Positions 8,101 through 12,832 of a DNA stretch of 12,832 nt are shown here, in pieces (position 1 is the first letter of the stretch; each line of letters starts with the position of its first letter). Position numbers and translations under genes: made by a program. This DNA comes from Phoronis ovalis. Lineage: Eukaryota; Phoronida; Phoronidae. The notes under the pieces were generated by a model that saw only the letters and a program-made list of their open reading frames with translations, ran no database searches and was not told the DNA's origin. Where the stretch lies: contig JAOXYB010042226.1 in the NCBI GenBank assembly GCA_028565635.1, positions 1 to 12,832 of the forward strand, in the 5' to 3' direction.

Positions 8101-8372
8101 AATACGTTTTTTAACAGGCGTGGACACTTATTTAGTATAATAATCACTGCCTTTTCTCATAGTATGTTATTAGTATTAACATTCATAGATTATTGCGTCC
8201 ACAAATGACAAAAACAGCAAGGAAAAGTGAAACTATAGAGTATAGACTATGTCAAGTTGGTTGTTGTTAATAATTGTACATTAATTATTTGAATATTGAA
8301 GGAAATCTAGTTATTTGAATATAACCATCTAAAGAGTTCGATATGTATAGAGTTTACGCTAACCGAAGACAT
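5068..8372 (-). CDS. UBE2S: Ubiquitin-conjugating enzyme E2 S (five exons)
   Basis: The exons in transcription order are 8372-8358 (first, tentative), 7628-7484, 7063-6873, 5801-5665 and 5191-5068. They join in frame to about 203 residues; human UBE2S has 222. UBE2S is the E2 that elongates K11-linked ubiquitin chains on APC/C substrates in mitosis. The UBC fold is clear: SNVENLSP near the N-terminus, [29 protein letters not shown] with the HPN motif at 88-90, and GEICVN with the catalytic Cys at residue 98 (Cys95 in human). ALNEEAG includes Glu134, equivalent to human Glu131, which assists attack by Lys11 of acceptor ubiquitin. The C-terminal tail is short and Lys-rich and ends in TLKRL, matching the LRRL-type end that docks on the APC/C. 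The gene shares a promoter region with ARL6IP1. Only the first exon and start codon are uncertain. Confidence 0.95.
5192..5664 (-). other. UBE2S intron 4 (473 nt)
   Basis: Canonical GT-AG ends on the minus strand separate the UBC-fold exon from the tail exon. I see no repeat or RNA gene in it. Confidence 0.7.
5665..5801 (-). CDS. UBE2S: UBE2S exon 4, C-terminal helices of UBC fold
   Basis: The exon lies between the acceptor attccag and the donor GGTATAA. It encodes residues 118-162 plus two bases: [20 protein letters not shown], then [21 protein letters not shown] and KPP. It matches the human [18 protein letters not shown] region almost residue for residue. Confidence 0.96.
5802..6872 (-). 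other. Large UBE2S intron (1,071 nt)
   Basis: This is the longest intron of the window, with canonical ends (GTAAGT donor on the minus strand, attccag acceptor). It is AT-rich, with an AT microsatellite-like run near 5875-5888. A plus-strand open frame at 6068-6382 has no recognisable protein and is read as chance. Confidence 0.7.
6873..7063 (-). CDS. UBE2S: UBE2S exon 3, catalytic core
   Basis: The exon lies between the acceptor atttcag and the strong donor GTAAGT. It encodes residues 54-117 with [18 protein letters not shown], the HPN motif and the catalytic Cys in [12 protein letters not shown]. It ends at GIKHILL, exactly where the human sequence reads GIRHVLL before the next helix. Confidence 0.97.
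7064..7483 (-). other. UBE2S intron 2 (420 nt)
   Basis: Canonical ends on the minus strand. It contains a possible tRNA-derived SINE relic at about 7250-7320; otherwise it is plain AT-rich sequence. Confidence 0.7.
7250..7320 (-). repeat. Possible degenerate tRNA-derived SINE head
   Basis: On the minus strand, GGTTAGTTGTAG (7314-7303) resembles a tRNA A-box region. It is followed about 38 nt later by GGTTCGCTCCC (7265-7255), which is close to the B-box GGTTCGANTCC. The block starts with GGGG and ends with CCCC. The cloverleaf is too decayed for a functional tRNA: no clean anticodon stem is seen. A relic of a tRNA-derived SINE is the simplest reading. Confidence 0.35.
7484..7628 (-). CDS. UBE2S: UBE2S exon 2, N-terminal part of UBC fold
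   Basis: The exon lies between the acceptor atttcag and the donor GGTAAAT. It encodes residues 6-53: N-terminal helix [16 protein letters not shown], then DPPEGIKIF and [11 protein letters not shown]. It aligns closely with the start of human UBE2S (NVENLPPHIIR; DPPDGIKVF; DLQVTIEGP). Confidence 0.95.
7629..8357 (-). other. UBE2S intron 1 (about 729 nt)
   Basis: Its extent depends on the tentative first exon. It contains a 75-codon minus-strand open frame (8007-7780) with no recognisable protein. No RNA gene is seen. A long intron following a very short first coding exon is common for such genes. Confidence 0.55.
8358..8372 (-). CDS. UBE2S: Tentative first coding exon of UBE2S
   Basis: The second exon begins at phase 0 with SNVENLSP, so only a few residues and the start codon are missing; human begins MNSNVENLPP. 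On the minus strand an ATG at 8372 reads ATG TCT TCG GTT AGC and is followed by GTAAAC, a good donor, in the right phase. This gives MSSVS before SNVEN. An alternative donor GTTAGC after TCG would give MSSSNVENL. Both preserve frame. The ATG context (gaggagcATG) is purine-rich. Confidence 0.6.
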
Positions 8373-8710
8373 GCTCCTCTTCTTCCAAATCCTCCAATCG
8401 CAGCCAAATGTGTAAAAAATGTAGATAATACGGGGATAATACAACTGTTTCAATACACAACTTCCCCAAACTGACTTCGAAATTTCTGTCAGCCAATCAA
8501 GTCCTAGAATTCAAACGAATGCATTCGACTGCACTCGTTGGTATTTAAATTTGATTTCTGAAATAGCATAAATCTTAATGAATAATTTTGCTACTTGTTA
8601 ATAATTCAAAATAAAAGATGCTGTTATCTCATTGATGTTCTAATTTTTTTATTTTCATTTAAATTATTTGTTTTAATTACGAGAGAACGCGAGATCAAAA
8701 CAAAATTAAA
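8373..8710. promoter_or_regulatory. Divergent promoter region between UBE2S and ARL6IP1
   Basis: The two start codons face away from each other with about 338 bp between them, which must contain both 5' UTRs and promoters. There are two CCAAT motifs on the + strand (8394-8398 and 8493-8497, the second as AGCCAATCAA, close to the NF-Y consensus). TTCGAA lies at 8476-8481 and TTTGAA on the minus strand at 8515-8510; both are forms of the cell-cycle homology region (CHR). A CGCGAGA motif lies at about 8689-8695. TATA-like sequence is not informative in such AT-rich DNA. The bidirectional layout is direct; the factor assignments are inference. Confidence 0.6.
8493..8497 (+). promoter_or_regulatory. 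CCAAT box (NF-Y-like)
   Basis: AGCCAATCAA fits the extended NF-Y consensus (purine-purine-CCAAT-C/G-A/G). It lies about midway in the divergent promoter, and NF-Y sites are orientation-tolerant, so it could serve both genes. A second CCAATC is at 8394-8399, close to the UBE2S start. Confidence 0.45.
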
Positions 8711-8720
8711 ATGGCGGAAG
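8708..8720 (+). promoter_or_regulatory. YY1-like element overlapping the ARL6IP1 start codon
   Basis: AAAATGGCGGAAG matches the YY1 core AANATGGCGG and carries an ETS-like GCGGAAG. The ATG of the motif is the translation start itself. YY1 sites just downstream of the transcription start and overlapping the initiator ATG are known in many animal genes. Binding here is inferred only. Confidence 0.4.
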
Positions 8721-8761
8721 CGAAAGACCGTTTTACTGAGGTCTCTTCGGAGGCGAAAGAA
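8711..8761 (+). CDS. ARL6IP1: ARL6IP1 first coding exon
   Basis: It encodes 17 residues (MAEAKDRFTEVSSEAKE) and ends at a perfect GTAAGT donor at phase 0. The start is chosen because it is the first ATG in frame, sits in the context aaaATGG, and gives the MAE start found in vertebrate orthologues. Confidence 0.9.
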
Positions 8762-11364
8762 GTAAGTATTTTCCCGCTGTGTTTGAGCTTACGTGTGCTT
8801 CTTGAAATGCATAATGTATATATACAACATATACGTGTAATAAAATACATTTGATGAAGACTTGACAGCAATTTGTATTAAAACACGCATGTAGAAGCCA
8901 CACCCACAGGATCAAAACTTGATCAGTTGATACTGTACGTCGGACTCCCATTGTTATCGTCTTGAGCTTTAATAAATGAGCTCTTCATTCAGCTGTAAGA
9001 TGAAATTCGCTGAAGTATGCTAAACCATGTTTGATTATCTGAGGTAATATTTATCCAGGGCGCATTTTTAAAAGAAATGGATGCATGGCCCCGTACATGG
9101 CATATTATATTGTCCCTGAATTTTGGAGTTTGGTGCGTATTCGTATATATAAAATTACAATCTCCTCTGCTGGTATATAAATTCGGAATCTGTTTTAGAG
9201 TCGCGAATTACGACAATTGAAAAGAGATTTAGAAGGATGGAGGGAAGTTATGCTGCCATTAAATAAAGTTTTACACTGGGACCAGCCTCACCATCCAGTA
9301 ATTATGGTTGGAGTCATCACTGTTGTCTTTTTGTAAGTTCAATTCATGTCCTCTAGTTCATAAGTTAGTTCAATTCATATCCTTATAATGTCTGCTGTTG
9401 ATTGACAATAATTTCATTTTACATAGCACATCTTTTAGCAAAACGAAACCCTTTATAATTAAAAGATAGCTAGATATAGAAATAGTCAGAATATTATTTT
9501 GTGTGACAACTGTAATAATGAATAAAGCAGGGATAAAAGTATCATTTTATTTATTTATCCTTCAGAATATGTATATGATTATATGAAGGGAAACTACTGC
9601 ACTCTTTTTGAAAATGTGTACTTACAGAGCTATTCACAAAATGGTATAATGTATTACCTATAGAAAGTGTACCTTCCTCCTGTAGATATCTTTTTTATTT
9701 AAAATGTTTTGACTTTCATTTTATTTCAGGATGATTTGGTACTTTGAACCATCTATTTTGACAACATTCTCTTTGATTGGTTTACTTCTGTGTCTAGCTG
9801 ATTACCTCGTCCCCACAATAGTTGTTAAACTCTGTAGTACAGATACGTGGTAAATGAAGCTAATAATATAATCAGAGCTATCACTACTTAGTTGTTAATA
9901 AGCTGTTAAATATCCACAGTTAGGAACCATATTTTAATGAAGTATAAATCTAATTACAATGTACATAATTTGTTCAGTAATGCAAGACTAATGTGATGCG
10001 AGATGCAGCTTTCAGTCAAAGCAGAATTACTACAGTAACAGTAAATTATTTAAAATTGTGTATTAAAATAAAGAAGTCTCCTATTTTATTGTAGGACTGC
10101 CGTCCAAGAACGACAGTATGAGCAGATCTGTTCAAGAATGTTGCATCTTAAGAACCATGTCTTTGGTTTAAAAGCATCACTTGTCACCATGAAAACGGAC
10201 CGACCAAAAGTAGTAAGTTATGTTGATTCAGCTGCCAGCACCCACTTACGACTTCACAGTTTGTCCACATTATTTTACATTCATAGTGTAACCCTGAGTC
10301 TCTGCTATATTATTGCAGGAGAGAAACTGATGAAGCTTACTTCAAAAGGGGTATAACATGGTTAAAAATCGACACACTAAGTATCCTAACAGGAAGAGTG
10401 ACAAAGTGACATGCCCATAATTTTGAGTACCCTTTTCATAACTTCAGCATCCTCTCTACATTACTGCATGCAAATTTTTATTGATTTTGTAGCATCAAAT
10501 TTTTTCTTATTTATGAAATGTTCAGAACTAAATGTCGGAAACATTCGGTACTAGAAGCCACACAGCAACCTACTTTAAACCAGGATTCAGACTTTTTAAT
10601 TGTAAGATGTAATTTTTGGTTGTTTTGCTTTTATATGAAAACATTGCATACTTTATACAATTGCAGTATTATTGTGTCGTAATTGGAATCCTCCTGTTCT
10701 TGGCTTGGATAGGAAGTCTCGTCGATAACTTGCTGCTGACATACCTTGTTGGTAAGAATATTTCAAGTTCTTAATTTATCATAGTTAGTTTTATAAAAAT
10801 CTTTCATTACTATGTTTAGTCGGTTTGATGTGCGCATACTGATAAAGCCTAGAGGAAGTGAAGAAACTATAGTACAGCTATGACTGTAAAGTCCTAAATT
10901 TTCACACAAATAAAAAAAGACAAAAAATGCATCCAATTTTTAGTCTGGTATATGTGACATCTGTTGGATAAAATTGGATGTGCACCTTCTGTTTGAATAT
11001 CACTGAATGTGAATCACTACAGTAAACATTTTGCAAATCACACCGAAAGTTTACACTCCTCACAATAATATTCAAAGTCACTAGAGCAAAATGTCACTTT
11101 GCTGTAGTGAGTATGAATAGCATTGTGTGGAGTGGCTTGAAGAACTATGAAAACCAGTCATTCTGGTTTGCAGTGCATTACTCTTGTGGATATCAGAATT
11201 ATTCATTATTCTTTTGGATATTAGAATTTATATTTTTTCTTGCAGTATGTTTCTTTGTTTTAACACCTGGATTGAGACACCATGGTATCATGCAGAAATA
11301 CACCAACATGGCTCTCAAGCTGTTTCAAGATCTAATAAAAGGTTCCAAGGAAAAAAAGACTTAA
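8711..11364 (+). CDS. ARL6IP1: ADP-ribosylation factor-like 6-interacting protein 1 (six exons)
   Basis: The exons are 8711-8761, 9199-9332, 9730-9849, 10095-10212, 10667-10751 and 11246-11364. All have GT-AG borders and join to 208 residues; human ARL6IP1 has 203. ARL6IP1 is a reticulon-like ER membrane protein that shapes tubules by hairpin insertion. Recognisable pieces are LEGWREVMLPLNKVL at 28-42 (human LQGWGEVMLMADKVL), CLADYLVP at 83-90, and PGLRHHGIMQKY near the C-terminus (human PGLNQHGIILKY). Four hydrophobic segments lie at about 51-66, 70-88, 142-158 and 160-176, forming two hairpins. The C-terminus KEKKT fits the KXKXX form of ER retrieval signal. The start MAEAKD matches human MAEGD. 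The gene diverges from UBE2S and probably shares its promoter. Confidence 0.96.
8762..9198 (+). other. ARL6IP1 intron 1 (437 nt)
   Basis: It has a GTAAGT donor and a ctgttttag acceptor. There is an AT-rich dinucleotide run near 8815-8835. An antisense open frame that overlaps exon 1 is a shadow. Nothing functional is recognised. Confidence 0.7.
9333..9729 (+). other. ARL6IP1 intron 2 (397 nt)
   Basis: This phase-2 intron has a GTAAGT donor and a ttatttcag acceptor, and splits the first hydrophobic segment. No repeats or RNA genes are seen. Confidence 0.7.
10213..10666 (+). other. ARL6IP1 intron 4 (454 nt)
   Basis: This phase-0 intron has a GTAAGT donor and an attgcag acceptor. The exon frame reads through for about 48 codons into the intron, but that extension does not resemble the family and is not taken as coding. 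Confidence 0.7.
10752..11245 (+). other. ARL6IP1 intron 5 (494 nt)
   Basis: This phase-1 intron has a GTAAGA donor and a tttcttgcag acceptor. It carries one copy of a 16-bp sequence (11076-11091) that recurs downstream of the gene. No coding sequence is seen. Confidence 0.7.
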
Positions 11365-11750
11365 AGAAATACTGATGCTATGCTTCTTAGGAAATAATCC
11401 CAGCTGGAATAAGCACCATTCAGTGTATGTGTCATGGGAACATTTCTGTGCCTGCTTGGGATAATTATATTTTGAAGTCTTGTAGGTGCAGATCAGGTCT
11501 GCTTATTTTGTATTAATATGGCATGCCATATTAGCATAATTCTTCTTTTACATGTAGGTATATAGTTTTACATTACCTGGGTTTGCTTATGTACTGTGTG
11601 TCTTATTTTTCTTCTAAATTTTACCAAATGTGTTTAATATGTACCTTGGGACATGTGACCAGTACTTACCCAGTGTTATGAAAATTGTTGAATACTCTAG
11701 TTTCGTTACTATTAAGAAAATCTCAAAATAAAGATCTGTTTGTAATGTGT
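11365..11750 (+). other. ARL6IP1: ARL6IP1 3' UTR
   Basis: AT-rich sequence follows the TAA at 11362-11364. The first canonical AATAAA is at 11727-11732, giving a 3' UTR of roughly 370-390 nt. The exact end cannot be seen. Confidence 0.5.
11727..11732 (+). terminator. ARL6IP1: Poly(A) signal of ARL6IP1 (AATAAA)
   Basis: This is the first canonical hexamer after the ARL6IP1 stop codon, followed by GT/T-rich sequence (gatctgtttgtaatgtgtag) of the kind found downstream of cleavage sites. Confidence 0.55.
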
Positions 11751-12832
11751 AGTTATGTGTAACTTGTACAGTTGTAGTGGTACATATGAATGTTTAATGT
11801 GAATCTGTTGTTTTATCATAAATTGTAATTCTTAAGTAGGATATAACCAGGTTAATTTGTGTTTAGACCCAACAATCATGAAATTCTCTTGGCATTTTTA
11901 GTCACTAGAGCAAAACAGCTGCAAAGAAAGGTGTGGTCATTATATGATAGTAAGGTTTGGTATCCCGGGGGACATTGTCAATGAAGTCACAATTTGTTAC
12001 AGGGTCAAATATTTTTCTTGGAGTGCATCTCTATTTAACAAAGAAAAATGAAATGACAAATGACTCCACGAGTATAATGAACTTCATCTACATTTGCTCT
12101 ATAGAGTTTTGCTAAATTGTGTTGGAAGCTCATTTCTATACAATAGTAAGGAATATAGTAGGCAGGACGTCGTGAGGAGTGATATTATAATGTGCCGAGG
12201 TTAGGTTTTTGTAAGATTCCAGAAAGAATTGCAACTACTTAATTAAAATTCTATAGAATAGGATGCGTCATTGTAAATTGGTGCTTGGTTTTGCACGACT
12301 AGTTTAGTTTAATTGTTTTATAAACAATTTAAATTTTGTTATGTTTTGATCAGTATCAATGTAATAACTTGTTTCCTTTTGTTTAATTTCTCTAAATATG
12401 TTTGTTACAGCAGGTATTTATTTTACTAAACTATTTTGTTATAAATCATTTAGCAATATTTCTGTGAAGTTAATAATCAGCGAATGCTAAAAGAATTATC
12501 ATGTCATGTCTCATTATTGTAGAAACAATTTTTTTTTTCATTTTGAATAGAGATAAACATGAAATGTACTGAATACTTACTAATTGTTTTATCATCCTTT
12601 TTTAATGTACAAATTTAAAGGAAAATCTTGTGAAGTGAATTACATGTTTTTTGTCAACAAAAAATATTGCTTTACAACAGATAATTTTTCCAGCCCTGTT
12701 ATACACATCAGGACGAGAATATGTTCATGCACACATAGTAAACAAGTAAACGACGATTCGAAGAATCATCATTTCAAGCTGCTTAAATAGGCTATTTGGG
12801 CGAAAAGAATTGTCAATTATTTGTGTATGACA
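11751..12832. other. Intergenic, no recognisable gene
   Basis: AT-rich sequence with no exon-like frame matching a known family on either strand. A 68-codon open frame at 12584-12790 has an arbitrary composition and no splice support. The second copy of a 16-bp repeat lies at 11900-11915. A small GC-richer patch with tcccggggga occurs at about 11962-11972. Confidence 0.6.

Noticed and set aside
10213-10356. Read-through of ARL6IP1 exon 4 past its donor
   Set aside because: The GTAAGT donor at 10213 joins perfectly to the next hydrophobic exon; the extension has no similarity to the family.
11107-11364. Open frame running from the last ARL6IP1 intron into the last exon, suggesting an alternative start
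   Set aside because: Only the part after 11246 matches ARL6IP1, where a good tttcttgcag acceptor sits at the right phase. The upstream part is intron read-through.
12584-12790. 68-codon open frame near the right edge
   Set aside because: No homology, no exon borders, and composition typical of chance frames.

Overview
The window is a strongly AT-rich stretch of nuclear genome from an animal. All three genes are split by many short introns with GT-AG borders. They encode a death-domain protein, the ubiquitin-conjugating enzyme UBE2S and the ER membrane protein ARL6IP1; the first and third are animal-type proteins. Compact introns (about 0.2-1.1 kb), low GC and a GC-rich dispersed-repeat relic at the left edge suggest an invertebrate, possibly a marine one such as a cnidarian or sponge. 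The species cannot be fixed from the sequence.

Layout. 1-582: non-coding sequence (probably an intron of gene 1) with a GC-rich repeat relic at about 165-378. 583-3893 (+): six exons of a death-domain gene whose 5' end lies outside the window. It encodes a linker, a death domain, a basic linker, a region resembling the TRADD N-terminal domain, and an unrecognised helical C-terminal domain. 3894-5067: convergent 3' regions of gene 1 and UBE2S. 5068-8372 (-): UBE2S in five exons, with a reconstructed product of about 203 residues. 8373-8710: a short divergent promoter region. 8711-11364 (+): ARL6IP1 in six exons, 208 residues. 11365-12832: the ARL6IP1 3' UTR, then non-coding DNA with no recognisable gene.

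Function. UBE2S and ARL6IP1 are housekeeping-type genes sharing a head-to-head promoter with about 340 bp between start codons. UBE2S extends K11-linked ubiquitin chains for the APC/C; ARL6IP1 shapes ER membrane through hairpin segments. I see no functional link between them beyond the shared promoter. The most novel item is the death-domain gene. It combines a death domain with a TRADD-N-like region in the reverse order to vertebrate TRADD, joins all its visible exons at phase-1 introns, and ends in a 190-residue domain that I do not recognise.
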